Below are positions 9,627 through 17,815 of a DNA stretch of 64,000 nt, in pieces. Source of the stretch: Ignavibacteriota bacterium (GTDB taxonomy: Bacteria; Bacteroidota; Ignavibacteria; Tepidaquicellales; OLB5); assembly GCA_003820375.1 (NCBI GenBank), contig RPQH01000014.1:1-64000 (forward strand), given 5' to 3'. Both the position numbers and the translations under genes were made by a program. Every line of letters starts with the position of its first letter. Within the stretch, counting starts at the first letter, position 1. The notes below the pieces were generated by a model, which made no database searches, was not told the DNA's origin, and was given only the letters and a program-made list of their open reading frames with translations.

Positions 9627-9992
9627 TTAATTATTTTCAAGATACTTCATAAAACCCATTATTAATTTCGATACTTCATCACATTTTTCGTAAAATGAGT
9701 TAAACTTATCTAAATCATAATATTTCTGATCTAAAGCAACATAAAGTGCTGATTGAACCTCAGCAGTTGAACCATGTGCATAGCCAAGAAAATTGACAAA
9801 TTCTTTGTTTGTCCTTCTGCCAAATCCCTCGGCAATATTTAGCATTATAGATAACGCAGCACCCAACATTTGATTTTTTAAAGTAAAATCTTTTTGAAAT
9901 TTTCCGCATTCCATTACTTTGTATAAATCAGAGGTTAGCTCTCTTGCTTTTTGCCATGCAAGTATATCTTCAAATCTATTTATTTTTGACAT
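9627..9992 (-). CDS. Four-helix bundle (bIVP-type) protein
   Basis: A 121-aa all-helical protein of the family first found inside 23S rRNA intervening sequences (bIVP, four-helix bundle). The diagnostic parts are FEDILAWQKARELT near residue 7, LSIMLNIAEGFGRRT near 47, KEFVNFLGYAHGSTAEVQ near 63 and the terminal helix. The function is not established; a role in nucleic-acid binding has been suggested for the family. There is no rRNA gene here; this is a free-standing copy between repeat patches. Homologues are frequent in Bacteroidota genomes. Confidence 0.88.
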   Translation of the reverse strand: MSKINRFEDILAWQKARELTSDLYKVMECGKFQKDFTLKNQMLGAALSIMLNIAEGFGRRTNKEFVNFLGYAHGSTAEVQSALYVALDQKYYDLDKFNSFYEKCDEVSKLIMGFMKYLENN

Positions 9993-10084
9993 TATTTTAA
10001 TTTTGAATAATACAAATTATGAAATTTTAATTCTAAAATAAATCAATATTTATTTATTAAACATTCTTTTTAGTCCGAACACCC

Positions 10085-10148
10085 AAACCCTAACCTCCTC
10101 AAACTCACAACTCCCGGACTCTCAAACTCACAACTCTCTGAACTCTAT
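10085..10148. repeat. CTCCCAACTC-type degenerate repeat
   Basis: The patch contains CTCAAACTCACAACTC and CTCTCAAACTCACAACTC variants, the complement of the GAGTTTGAGAGT family. The rest of the 9993-10233 gap is AT-rich with nothing else visible. Confidence 0.8.
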
Positions 10149-10233
10149 AAATTTTTCAATGTTTTTTAATTAAGGAGTTTGTTAAATTGAAAAGGACTTG
10201 AAAATTTACTCGTAACAGGCATTTTTTTAATTA

Positions 10234-11097
10234 ATGAAACATCAGTTAAAAGAAATAAAGCTAATTGTGGTAGATATTGACGGCACGCTTGTTGATATTC
10301 ACGGGAAAATTGGCAAAAAAACATTACATACAGCAAAAGAGCTGAAGAAAATTAACATTTTTTGTACTCTTTCTTCGGCAAGGTCATTTTATTATTCGGC
10401 TCATATTGCTGAGGAGCTTGATATTGATATCCCCTTTATTACATTAGACGGAGCTTTAATAAAAGACAGGCATGAAAATGTTGTGTACAGAGGAACTATC
10501 AAAGACAGGACAATACAAAAGGCAATTTCTTTATCAGAGCAAAACTACGGCAAAATAACAATGTGCGATGAGCATAATCTTTACATCACTCCGCGTAATG
10601 CTGTGATAAAAGAATATACCCGCCTGAGTGCTCCCGTTAAAGAAGTACCTGATTTCAATAATGTGAAAAATATACTTGAAATTTTAATCTATTGCGAAGA
10701 TAAAGTTAGTGTAAGAGCTATTAAGGATAAGCTAAACTTTCCGCACTCAATTGGTTTAGCTCTGAATGTTACAAAATCTCCATCCAACGAATATTATCTT
10801 CTGACTATAAAGAAAAAAGGAAGTGACAAGCTGAAAAGTGTTAAAAGGCTTGTCAACCATTTAAAGCTGAAAAGAAAAAATATTGCTGTAATCGGAGACT
10901 GGCACAATGACATGCCTTTATTTGACTACGGTGCATTTAATATTGCAGTGAAGAATGCAATACCTGAGCTTAAACGCAAAGCAGATTACGTTACAAAATG
11001 TACAAACAACGAAGATGCGGTCGGCGAAGTGCTGGAGATGATTCTGAAATATAAAACATCCGGAGCAAAGCTTTTAACACCTTCACATAAAAGTTAA
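10234..11097 (+). CDS. HAD-superfamily (Cof-type) hydrolase
   Basis: A 287-aa cytosolic phosphatase of the Cof/IIB HAD group. Motif I is VDIDGTL near residue 14, motif II is TLSSAR near 47, and motif III/IV is [13 protein letters not shown] near 229 with a lysine upstream. An inserted cap domain fills residues ~85-190. Substrates in this group are usually sugar phosphates or flavin-type phosphates; none can be assigned here. It is followed 17 bp later by purE in the same direction. Confidence 0.88.
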   Translation: MKHQLKEIKLIVVDIDGTLVDIHGKIGKKTLHTAKELKKINIFCTLSSARSFYYSAHIAEELDIDIPFITLDGALIKDRHENVVYRGTIKDRTIQKAISLSEQNYGKITMCDEHNLYITPRNAVIKEYTRLSAPVKEVPDFNNVKNILEILIYCEDKVSVRAIKDKLNFPHSIGLALNVTKSPSNEYYLLTIKKKGSDKLKSVKRLVNHLKLKRKNIAVIGDWHNDMPLFDYGAFNIAVKNAIPELKRKADYVTKCTNNEDAVGEVLEMILKYKTSGAKLLTPSHKS

Positions 11098-11114
11098 GAA
11101 TTAAAATCATATAT

Positions 11115-11621
11115 ATGAATACAAATAATACTTTAGTCAGCATATTGATGGGAAGTGATTCCGACCTGCCAACGATGAAAGAAGCGGCAGCTATTTGTGA
11201 TGAATTTAATATCAATTATGAAATGAAAGTAATATCAGCGCACCGCACACCGCATCTTCTTTCAGAATATATAACAGAAGCTGAAAAGAAAGGCGTAAAA
11301 GTAATAATTGCCGGTGCCGGAGGGGCTGCGCATCTTCCCGGTGTTGCTGCTGCATATACTATTCTTCCCGTAATAGGCATTCCGATAAAAACAAGCACAC
11401 TAAACGGGGTGGATTCATTGTATTCGATAGTACAGATGCCGCCCGGAATTCCCGTTGCAACAGTTGCAATAGGCGGCGGTAAAAATGCAGGCATCCTTGC
11501 TATGGAAATACTTGCACTGGGTAATGAAGAGTTATCAAATAAAATGCGTGATTTTAAGAAAAAGATTGCAAATGAATCTATTAAGAAGAATGAAGGATTG
11601 ATTGAAAGATTGAAAGATTGA
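11115..11621 (+). CDS. purE: N5-carboxyaminoimidazole ribonucleotide mutase
   Basis: A 168-aa class I PurE, which converts N5-CAIR to CAIR in purine synthesis. Family blocks are clear: [10 protein letters not shown] at residues 12-21, SAHRTP near 41, [15 protein letters not shown] near 66 and the PPGIPVAT block near 109. The last codons (GLIERLKD) are written in an ATTGAAAG-type simple repeat that continues past the stop, so the tail is probably recent. No purK is adjacent. It probably shares a transcript with the upstream HAD gene. Confidence 0.95.
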   Translation: MNTNNTLVSILMGSDSDLPTMKEAAAICDEFNINYEMKVISAHRTPHLLSEYITEAEKKGVKVIIAGAGGAAHLPGVAAAYTILPVIGIPIKTSTLNGVDSLYSIVQMPPGIPVATVAIGGGKNAGILAMEILALGNEELSNKMRDFKKKIANESIKKNEGLIERLKD

Positions 11622-11762
11622 AGGATTGAAAGATTGGAATATTTTACATTTGATACATTATAACTTTCACTCATAACAACTCACGAAATAAGCTATACTA
11701 TGTTAATTGAAATTAATGAGTTAAATTACTAAGTTTTCAATTAGAAAATCAAATTTTTACAT

Positions 11763-12566
11763 ATGAAAAAATTTACAATTGCCTTTATAGCAGTTATACT
11801 GCTCTTACCGGTTTTATTCACCGGCTGCAGTAAAACGGATAATAGTGATTCAACAAGCGGAAAAGACAGCTTAAATAAGATAACCAGTATCACTCAAACC
11901 CAAAGTATGGATACAGGTTCAATAACATATACAGGATTACGCATCGGGGACAGCACCGAAATTTACGGAACGGGGAATTTTGATTATCGTGATTCTCTGG
12001 AAACTTATCACAGAGGATACAGCATTCCGCGTGACAGCGTTTACAAAGTGTATAACATAAAGGCATTTGAAAAACTCAACTTCCTGATAAAAAAATATCC
12101 AACACGGCCGGGGCCTTATTTAGACAGAGGCAACCATTTTCAGAATATAAAAATGTACCGGGAAGCAATTGAAGATTACAATAAATATATACAATTGAAT
12201 TCCAAAAATCATTCTGCTTATATGAACAGGGGTAATGCTTATGAAAGGCTTAAGATATATGACTCAGCAATGACGGATTATAATAAAACACTTGAGCTAA
12301 AGCCAAATGATACTATAGCAAATTTTAATAAGGGAAATATTCACGATATACGCGGTGAGTTCGAACTTGCGGTTAAAGAATATGACACGGTATTAATAAA
12401 AGACAGGCACCTTGCAAAAGGATATTATAACCGCGGGACATCATATGCAAATTTGCGGAACTTCCAGGCAGCTATAAGAGACTGGGAAGAAGCTATAAAG
12501 TTAAACCCGATATACGAAGCTGAGTTAAGAGCGAGAATAAACAGAGTTCGCCCATTAATTAAATAA
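11763..12566 (+). CDS. TPR-repeat lipoprotein
   Basis: A 267-aa exported lipoprotein: signal peptide residues 1-20 ending in the lipobox LFTGC. A linker of about 85 residues is followed by about four tetratricopeptide repeats (for example AYMNRGNAYERLKIYDSAM) from residue ~115 to the end. TPRs bind other proteins or peptides; no partner is evident. It is convergent with a small lipoprotein gene, their stops being 6 bp apart. It resembles the second TPR lipoprotein at 13066-14142, so the two may be diverged duplicates. Confidence 0.82.
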   Translation: MKKFTIAFIAVILLLPVLFTGCSKTDNSDSTSGKDSLNKITSITQTQSMDTGSITYTGLRIGDSTEIYGTGNFDYRDSLETYHRGYSIPRDSVYKVYNIKAFEKLNFLIKKYPTRPGPYLDRGNHFQNIKMYREAIEDYNKYIQLNSKNHSAYMNRGNAYERLKIYDSAMTDYNKTLELKPNDTIANFNKGNIHDIRGEFELAVKEYDTVLIKDRHLAKGYYNRGTSYANLRNFQAAIRDWEEAIKLNPIYEAELRARINRVRPLIK

Positions 12567-12571
12567 AAAAA

Positions 12572-12967
12572 TTATTTACGGTAAACAGACCATATACCCT
12601 GACATCTTACATCAAGAATATATTGGGACGTCTTGGGAACATTTATGGTTTTAGTCCCTTTATACGGACCGGTAACATCAGCCAGTATGTCAAGGACTGT
12701 TCCGTCTGAATATAAAATTCTTGCATTAAAAGTTGAATTACCCTTATATTCAGTATCAAAAGTTGCAGGTCCTATTATCAGATCAATTATCTGTGATTTA
12801 TTATCACTGTAATTTTCGGCAATTCTATACTGGTCTTTTTGTTCCGGTATTTCTTTTCCTGTAGTTTGCTTCTTATCAACACTTCTATCTCCACTAAAGC
12901 GGCTACAGGCAGTTGTGATTAAAAAAAGAATTAATATAGATATAATAAATTTGATTCTTCCGTTCAT
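12572..12967 (-). CDS. Small predicted lipoprotein, unknown function
   Basis: A 131-aa protein with an N-terminal hydrophobic segment ending in a lipobox-like TTAC, so a membrane-attached lipoprotein is likely. After a polar linker the C-terminal ~75 residues look like an all-beta domain (FNARILYSDGTVLDILADVT, then KTINVPKTSQYILDVRCQG), similar in feel to carbohydrate-binding or jelly-roll modules, but I do not recognise a family. It lies between two TPR lipoprotein genes on the opposite strand. Confidence 0.6.
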   Translation of the reverse strand: MNGRIKFIISILILFLITTACSRFSGDRSVDKKQTTGKEIPEQKDQYRIAENYSDNKSQIIDLIIGPATFDTEYKGNSTFNARILYSDGTVLDILADVTGPYKGTKTINVPKTSQYILDVRCQGIWSVYRK

Positions 12968-13065
12968 GAGTGGTAAATATTTAGTTGATTATCCTTAATT
13001 TAACTAAATATTTTCAGTTTTCATATAGAAATTGAATTATAAAAAAAGATTTTTCTGTTAAAAAA

Positions 13066-14142
13066 ATGTCTAACAAATTATTTAAAAAAATGGCAAAAAA
13101 TACAGTATTTAAGATAGAATTCATAATTATAGCAGCATTTTTAGCAATTTTTATAAGCGCGTGCACTAAAAATCCTGAAGCTTCCAATGACCATCTGAAA
13201 ATGGGGATTGACCTTTTTAATGAAGGAAAAACCGACCTTGCATTGAGTGAATTCAATATGGCGGTAAATTTAAATTCGGTAAACGCTGAAGCATACTACC
13301 AGCGTGCAAAATTATATATTTCGAAAAATAATCTTGATAAAGGAATTGAAGACCTTGATGAAGCTTTAGACCTGAATCCTGCTTCATCCAAGTATTATGA
13401 TGCCAGGGGTTATACTTACATTTCTAAAAATGAACTTGACAAAGCATTACAGGATTATGATAAAGCAATTCAGTATGAACCGAAGAATGCTTCACATTAT
13501 AACAGGAGAGGATACATCCATGCCCTGAAGAATGATTTCAATGCAGCAGTGAATGATTACTCCAAAGCATTGCAATTGAATCCGAAATTTGAAGATGCAT
13601 ATTCAAACCGCGGCTTTGCATTTGTTAACCTTAAGCAGTATGATAATGCAGCCGCCGATTTTGCAAAAGCTATTGAGCTTAATCCTAGTAAGCCGATTTA
13701 TTATAATACTCGCGGATATGCATTTGCTAACTTAAAGAATTATCCTTTAGCGCTGAGGGATTATGATATAGCTATCACTATGGATTCCAAAAACATAGAT
13801 GCATTCATTAACAGGGGTTATGCCAATATGAATACGGGTAATTATATTCAGGCTGTAAGCGATTTTGATATGGCACTCCAGCTTGACCCTAACAAACCTA
13901 CTATATATAATGCAAGAGGTTATGCTTATGCTAACCTGAAAAGTTATGATAAAGCAGTTTTAGATTATAGTAAAGCAATACAGCTTGATTCTTCACTTGC
14001 AGATGCATACTCTAACCGCGGACATGCGAATGTATATTTAAAGCTGCGGGACCTTGCAGTAAAAGACTGGGAAAAGGCAATTCAGCTTAACCCTGCTTTA
14101 GAACAATCACTGAGACCTTACATTAAGGAATCACAGAAATAG
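13066..14142 (+). CDS. TPR-repeat lipoprotein
   Basis: A 358-aa lipoprotein with a hydrophobic N-terminus ending in FISAC (lipobox) and then about nine consecutive tetratricopeptide repeats covering almost the whole mature part. The repeats share the pattern YYNTRGYAFANLKNYPLAL / DYDKAIQ. It is a pure protein-interaction scaffold with no catalytic domain. Met9 is an alternative start and would give a more usual signal-peptide length. It ends in a strong terminator. It resembles the TPR lipoprotein at 11763-12566. Confidence 0.85.
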   Translation: MSNKLFKKMAKNTVFKIEFIIIAAFLAIFISACTKNPEASNDHLKMGIDLFNEGKTDLALSEFNMAVNLNSVNAEAYYQRAKLYISKNNLDKGIEDLDEALDLNPASSKYYDARGYTYISKNELDKALQDYDKAIQYEPKNASHYNRRGYIHALKNDFNAAVNDYSKALQLNPKFEDAYSNRGFAFVNLKQYDNAAADFAKAIELNPSKPIYYNTRGYAFANLKNYPLALRDYDIAITMDSKNIDAFINRGYANMNTGNYIQAVSDFDMALQLDPNKPTIYNARGYAYANLKSYDKAVLDYSKAIQLDSSLADAYSNRGHANVYLKLRDLAVKDWEKAIQLNPALEQSLRPYIKESQK

Positions 14143-14168
14143 TGCGCTAATAATATTGAGTGTGTGGA

Positions 14169-14204
14169 GTGTATTGAATAAACATTATTCAATACACTTT
14201 TTTT
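14169..14204 (+). terminator. Rho-independent terminator after the TPR lipoprotein gene
   Basis: A 13-bp perfect stem (GTGTATTGAATAA / TTATTCAATACAC) with a 3-base loop is followed by seven Ts. Confidence 0.9.
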
Positions 14205-14281
14205 ATTCATTGAATATAAAATACCATATAACTATTATTGCTGTTCAATCACTATAAAAGTTCATTGATATAGAGCAATCA

Positions 14282-14368
14282 GCCCGGGTGGCGGAACTGG
14301 TAGACGCGCAGGACTTAAAATCCTGTTGGGGTTGTCCCCCAGTGCCGGTTCGATTCCGGCCCCGGGCA
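14282..14368 (+). tRNA. tRNA-Leu (anticodon UAA)
   Basis: A full cloverleaf can be drawn: acceptor stem GCCCGGG / CCCGGGC with discriminator A, D-arm GGCGGAACTGGTAGAC, anticodon stem CAGGA / TCCTG with loop CTTAAAA (anticodon TAA), a long variable arm typical of class II tRNAs, and the T-arm GCCGGTTCGATTCCGGC. The CCA end is not encoded. Two damaged copies follow directly. Confidence 0.97.
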
Positions 14369-14559
14369 CTTGTTATTTGAATAAAATTTGTTCCATGTTG
14401 CCGAACTGGCAGGCGCGTCCCGCTTAAGCGGGATTGGGGTTGTCCCCCAGTGCCGGTTCGATTCCGGCCCCGGGCACTTGTTATTTGAAAAAAATTTGTT
14501 CCATGTTGCCGAACTGGTTGGCGCGTCCCGCTTTAGCGGGATTGGGGTTGTCCCCGGGT
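14369..14559 (+). pseudogene. Two degenerate tandem copies of tRNA-Leu
   Basis: Two tRNA-Leu-derived segments follow the intact gene, one at 14391-14476 and a shorter one at 14499-14559, in a 108-bp repeat that includes the AT-rich spacer. Both keep the D-loop GAACTGG and the GGGGTTGTCCCC variable arm, but the 5' acceptor strand is replaced by TTCCATG, which cannot pair with CCCGGGC. The anticodon arm is replaced by a palindrome (CCCGCTTAAGCGGG or CCCGCTTTAGCGGG). The last copy lacks the T-arm. They cannot work as ordinary tRNAs. Confidence 0.85.
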
Positions 14560-14610
14560 TATAGTTTTATTTTATATCTGGCACTTATTTTTAACCATAA
14601 TTTAAATTTC

Positions 14611-15129
14611 TTGCAGTTTACTTTTGAAAATATATTAATACTGTTTTTCTCGCTTCTGGCGGTGTTTGGTGCTTTGATGATGGTTACACGCAAAAATCCT
14701 ATCACCAGCGCCCTGTATTTAATATTAAATTTTTTCTGTGTGTCTGCAATATACCTGCTCTTAAGAGCACAGTTCATAGCTATAATACAGGTATTGGTAT
14801 ATGCAGGTGCAATTATGGTTCTCTTCCTGTTTGTAATAATGCTTCTTAACCTGCACGATGAATCAAAGCTCTCGGAGAAAATTACATATAAAAAATTAAG
14901 CGCCATTTTAATATCGTTATTGTTATTCTCCGTACTGGCAATTACAGTTTATTTCAGTTACATGAATAAATACCGCGAAATCCATTCTTCTGCAGAAACA
15001 ATAGGAACTATAGAAGTAATAGGCAATGAACTATATACAACGTTTTCATTTCCGTTCGAGCTTGTCTCATTCGTACTGCTTGCTGCAATTGTCGGTGCCA
15101 TTGTTCTTGCCAAAAAGAAATTCGATTAA
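14611..15129 (+). CDS. nuoJ: NADH-quinone oxidoreductase subunit J (solitary)
   Basis: A membrane protein matching NuoJ of respiratory complex I. It has five membrane segments, beginning FENILILFFSLLAVFGALMM, then the conserved NPITSALYLILNFFCVS and QVLVYAGAIMVLFLFVIMLL blocks, and a last helix SFVLLAAIVGAIVLAKKK. The reading frame is open upstream to 14434, but that part only translates the damaged tRNA copies. I place the start at the TTG at 14611 just before the first helix; the true start is uncertain and an ATG at 14677 is too late. nuoJ normally sits between nuoI and nuoK; here it is alone, 5 bp before trpS. Confidence 0.82.
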   Translation: MQFTFENILILFFSLLAVFGALMMVTRKNPITSALYLILNFFCVSAIYLLLRAQFIAIIQVLVYAGAIMVLFLFVIMLLNLHDESKLSEKITYKKLSAILISLLLFSVLAITVYFSYMNKYREIHSSAETIGTIEVIGNELYTTFSFPFELVSFVLLAAIVGAIVLAKKKFD

Positions 15130-15134
15130 CTCAC

Positions 15135-16133
15135 ATGACAGATACCAATAAGACATCCGGTAAAAAAAGAGTTTTATCCGGCGTTAAGCCAACAGGTAAA
15201 GCACATCTCGGCAACTACCTTGGAGCGATGAGAAATCATGTTACAATGCAGGATGAATATGACAGCTTTATTTTTATTGCAGACCTCCATTCATTAACAA
15301 CTGTAAAAGAACCTCACGTCCTTCGTGAATTAATACTGGATATTGCTTTAGATTATCTTGCCCTGGGCTTAAATCCCGATAAAACGGTTTTCTTCAGGCA
15401 AAGTGATGTGCATGAACATGCTGAGCTTACATGGATATTGAACTGCTTAACCCCAATGAGCATGCTCGAGCTTGCTCATGCTTATAAAGATGCAAAAGCA
15501 AAGGGTGACAGGGAAATTAACGTCGGCTTGTTCGATTATCCTGTTCTTATGGCTGTTGATATATTAATGTATAAACCTGATATCGTCCCGGTTGGCAAAG
15601 ACCAAAAGCAGCATGTGGAAATTGCAAGAGACCTGGCAGGAAAATTCAACAGGTTGTATGGCGAAGTATTTAAATTACCCAAGCCGTATATTCCCGAGGA
15701 AGTTGCTGTTGTAATTGGTACCGACGGGCAAAAAATGAGCAAGAGCTATGGAAATACAATTGAGATATTCGCTCCCGAGAAACAGCTTAAGAAACAAATA
15801 ATGGGAGTTGTAACAGACTCCACCCCGCTTGAAGAACCGAAAGACCCGCTAAAAGACAACGTATATAAATTATACTCTTACTTTGCAACGGAAGAAGAGA
15901 AAAATTCATTAGCAGAAAAATACCGTGCCGGTGGTTTTGGTTATGGTGATGCTAAGAAGCTTCTTCTTGCAAAAGTACTCGAACATTTTAAGCCATTCAG
16001 GGAAAAAAGAGAAGAGCTTAAAAACAATATGGATTATGTCCATGAAGTACTGCGTAAAGGTGCAGAGAAGGCAAGAATAACCGCTTCCGCCGTAAAGAAG
16101 GAAGTGTTTGAAGCTGTCGGATTGAATATTTAA
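15135..16133 (+). CDS. trpS: Tryptophanyl-tRNA synthetase
   Basis: A 332-aa class I synthetase that charges tRNA-Trp. The HIGH-like motif reads PTGKAHLGNYLGA near residue 20, the tryptophan pocket includes LNCLTPMSMLELAHAYKD near 104, and the KMSKS loop is QKMSKSYGN near 200. Length is normal for bacteria (about 330). The gene starts 5 bp after the nuoJ stop and is probably transcribed with it. Confidence 0.97.
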   Translation: MTDTNKTSGKKRVLSGVKPTGKAHLGNYLGAMRNHVTMQDEYDSFIFIADLHSLTTVKEPHVLRELILDIALDYLALGLNPDKTVFFRQSDVHEHAELTWILNCLTPMSMLELAHAYKDAKAKGDREINVGLFDYPVLMAVDILMYKPDIVPVGKDQKQHVEIARDLAGKFNRLYGEVFKLPKPYIPEEVAVVIGTDGQKMSKSYGNTIEIFAPEKQLKKQIMGVVTDSTPLEEPKDPLKDNVYKLYSYFATEEEKNSLAEKYRAGGFGYGDAKKLLLAKVLEHFKPFREKREELKNNMDYVHEVLRKGAEKARITASAVKKEVFEAVGLNI

Positions 16134-16167
16134 TTCATCACTTTAATAATTTCATTTTTACAATATT

Positions 16168-16572
16168 ATGACTTCATTTCAAACCGAAGAGCAGTCTCTG
16201 CTCTGGGAAATTGTACAGCAAATCAATGATGCATGGGTTAATAATAAAACAGAAGAGATTGCTGTTTATTTTCATCCTGATATTACAATAACCGGGGCTG
16301 ACTTACACGAAATCATGTCAGGCAGGGATGCATGTGTTGCAAGCTATAAAGATTTTGTTTCTAACTCTGTAGTTAATGATTACAAAGAATCCGACCCTGT
16401 AATAAATGTGTTTGGCAGTACCGCAATAGTAAGCTATCAGTTCGATATCATATATAAAATGAATGAAAAGACCTACAGCGAAACAGGAAGGGATTTATTC
16501 GTATTCAATAAGGAAAATGATAAATGGCTTGCAGTATGGAGAACACTGGTGAATCTGGAGTCGAGAGTTTGA
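16168..16572 (+). CDS. SnoaL/NTF2-like (DUF4440-type) protein
   Basis: A 134-aa single-domain protein with the NTF2-like cone fold pattern: an N-terminal helix with AWVNNKTEEIAVYFHPDITI, then STAIVSYQFDIIYKMNEKTY and a terminal DKWLAVWRTLV strand. The family includes small hydrolases, isomerases and pure binding proteins; no substrate can be proposed. It follows trpS by 34 bp. The stop is immediately followed by a GAGAGTTTGAG repeat patch. Confidence 0.8.
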   Translation: MTSFQTEEQSLLWEIVQQINDAWVNNKTEEIAVYFHPDITITGADLHEIMSGRDACVASYKDFVSNSVVNDYKESDPVINVFGSTAIVSYQFDIIYKMNEKTYSETGRDLFVFNKENDKWLAVWRTLVNLESRV

Positions 16573-16873
16573 GAGTTGTGAGTTAGAGAGTTGTGAGTTA
16601 GGAAGTTAAGAGCAGTGTCAGTCCGCCCAGGCGGATTAGTTTGACGATATGGATTATCTCAAATTAACAAAATCAGATAATAGAATAAAATCAACTCTGC
16701 TTTTCCGGATTCACCTGACACCTGCCGGAGGCAGGCCCGACTGCAACGGGCAGACAAGGCAAGCTTCAGCTTAAGAAAACCCGGCGTTTAGAAATGATTT
16801 ACAAAATAAACCGGGAGTGGCAGCTTCGGGTAATTTCTAAGAGTTTACATAATAAAATTTAATTTAATAAAAT
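16573..16873. other. Gene-free gap with repeats and palindromes
   Basis: No gene is seen. From the left it holds GAGAGTTGTGAGTT repeats up to about 16610, a palindromic CCGCCCAGGCGG near 16622, a CCTGCC-GGA-GGCAGG hairpin at 16731-16745, and a CCCG / CGGG pair. The hairpin matches those at 22194-22256 and 38021-38060. Confidence 0.7.
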
Positions 16874-17254
16874 ATGTCTGAACAAAATAACGGAATTGGT
16901 TCAATTACGTGGCAGGATTTAACCGTCCCAAATGCAGATGAAGTAAAAGAGTTTTACAGCAAAGTTGCCGGCTGGGAAGCTTCCGAACATGATATGGGTG
17001 ATTATTGTGACTATAATATTAAAGTACCGGGTACAGATAAAGTTATAGCGGGGATTTGCCACGCAAGGGGCACAAATGCAAACATCCCGCCGCAATGGCT
17101 GATATATATTTCAGTGGAAGATGTAAATAAAAGCGCTGAGCAATGCACTGCACTCGGCGGAAAAGTAATAGATGGTCCGAGAAAAATGGGTCATTTTAAT
17201 TTCTGTGTAATACAAGACCCGGCAGGAGCTGTCGCTGCGTTGATTTCTAAGTAA
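16874..17254 (+). CDS. VOC-family (glyoxalase-like) protein
   Basis: A 126-aa protein of the vicinal-oxygen-chelate fold: two beta-alpha-beta-beta-beta modules, the first with ITWQDLTVPNADEVKEFYSK, the second with PQWLIYISVEDVNKSAEQC and the closing FNFCVIQDPAGAVAAL. This subgroup is close to hydroxylase/antibiotic-resistance-like VOC proteins of unknown activity. Metal ligands cannot be assigned confidently. It is a single gene flanked by palindrome-rich DNA. Confidence 0.85.
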   Translation: MSEQNNGIGSITWQDLTVPNADEVKEFYSKVAGWEASEHDMGDYCDYNIKVPGTDKVIAGICHARGTNANIPPQWLIYISVEDVNKSAEQCTALGGKVIDGPRKMGHFNFCVIQDPAGAVAALISK

Positions 17255-17261
17255 TAATTAT

Positions 17262-17316
17262 AACAACCCCTCTTAGGAGATCCCGAGCTATCGGGACAGG
17301 GGGAATGGGGTGAGGT
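17262..17316. repeat. CCCCTC palindromic repeat fragment
   Basis: A CCCCTC...GGGG pair encloses a TCCCGA-GCTA-TCGGGA hairpin (17281-17296) and ends in GGGGTGAGG plus a T run. The GGGGTGAGG end also occurs in the large palindromes at 36214 and 38786. It may also terminate the VOC gene. Confidence 0.7.
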
Positions 17317-17323
17317 TTTTTAA

Positions 17324-17815
17324 ATGGTAATTTTCATTAATGGTTCAATTAACTCAGGCAAAACTGCTGCTGCAAAATTGCTGAAGAACAAGCTGCCGCG
17401 GACTGCACATATCGAAGTGGATGACCTGCGTGCATTTATCGATTGGATGCCGCTGGAAGAATCTATCCCTATTAACCTGGATAATACTATACTTATTATT
17501 AACAGCTTTTCTACAAGAAAAATTAGTTCTATTGTAACATATCCTCTCAGCAAAGATGAGTTTGAATATATGACGGCAAGAATAAAATCAAGAGAGGAGA
17601 TTTATTTTTTTACTTTAAATCCCTCACTTGAAACTGCACTATCAAACCGCAATGGAAGAGAATTAACAGAATGGGAAACCGAAAGAATTAGATATCATTA
17701 CTCGATTGGTGTAAACAACCCCGGCTTTGGCGTGGTGATAGATAACACGGAACAAACAGTGGAAGAGACAGTTGATGAAATAATTTCACAATTAGCAATG
17801 AACAATTTACAATGA
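17324..17815 (+). CDS. P-loop NTPase (small kinase-like)
   Basis: A 163-aa nucleotide-binding protein with a Walker A at the very start (NGSINSGKTAAAKLL, residues 6-20) and a DD pair in IEVDDLRAF near residue 36. The size and layout resemble shikimate-kinase-like or chloramphenicol-phosphotransferase-like P-loop kinases. An arginine-rich LID may be in LTEWETERIRYHY near 126. The substrate is unknown. Its stop overlaps the comB start by 4 bp (ATGA), so the two are translationally coupled. Confidence 0.75.
   Translation: MVIFINGSINSGKTAAAKLLKNKLPRTAHIEVDDLRAFIDWMPLEESIPINLDNTILIINSFSTRKISSIVTYPLSKDEFEYMTARIKSREEIYFFTLNPSLETALSNRNGRELTEWETERIRYHYSIGVNNPGFGVVIDNTEQTVEETVDEIISQLAMNNLQ

Noticed and set aside
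14434-14610. N-terminal extension of the nuoJ frame
   Set aside because: It only translates the damaged tRNA-Leu copies and cannot be ancestral nuoJ sequence.
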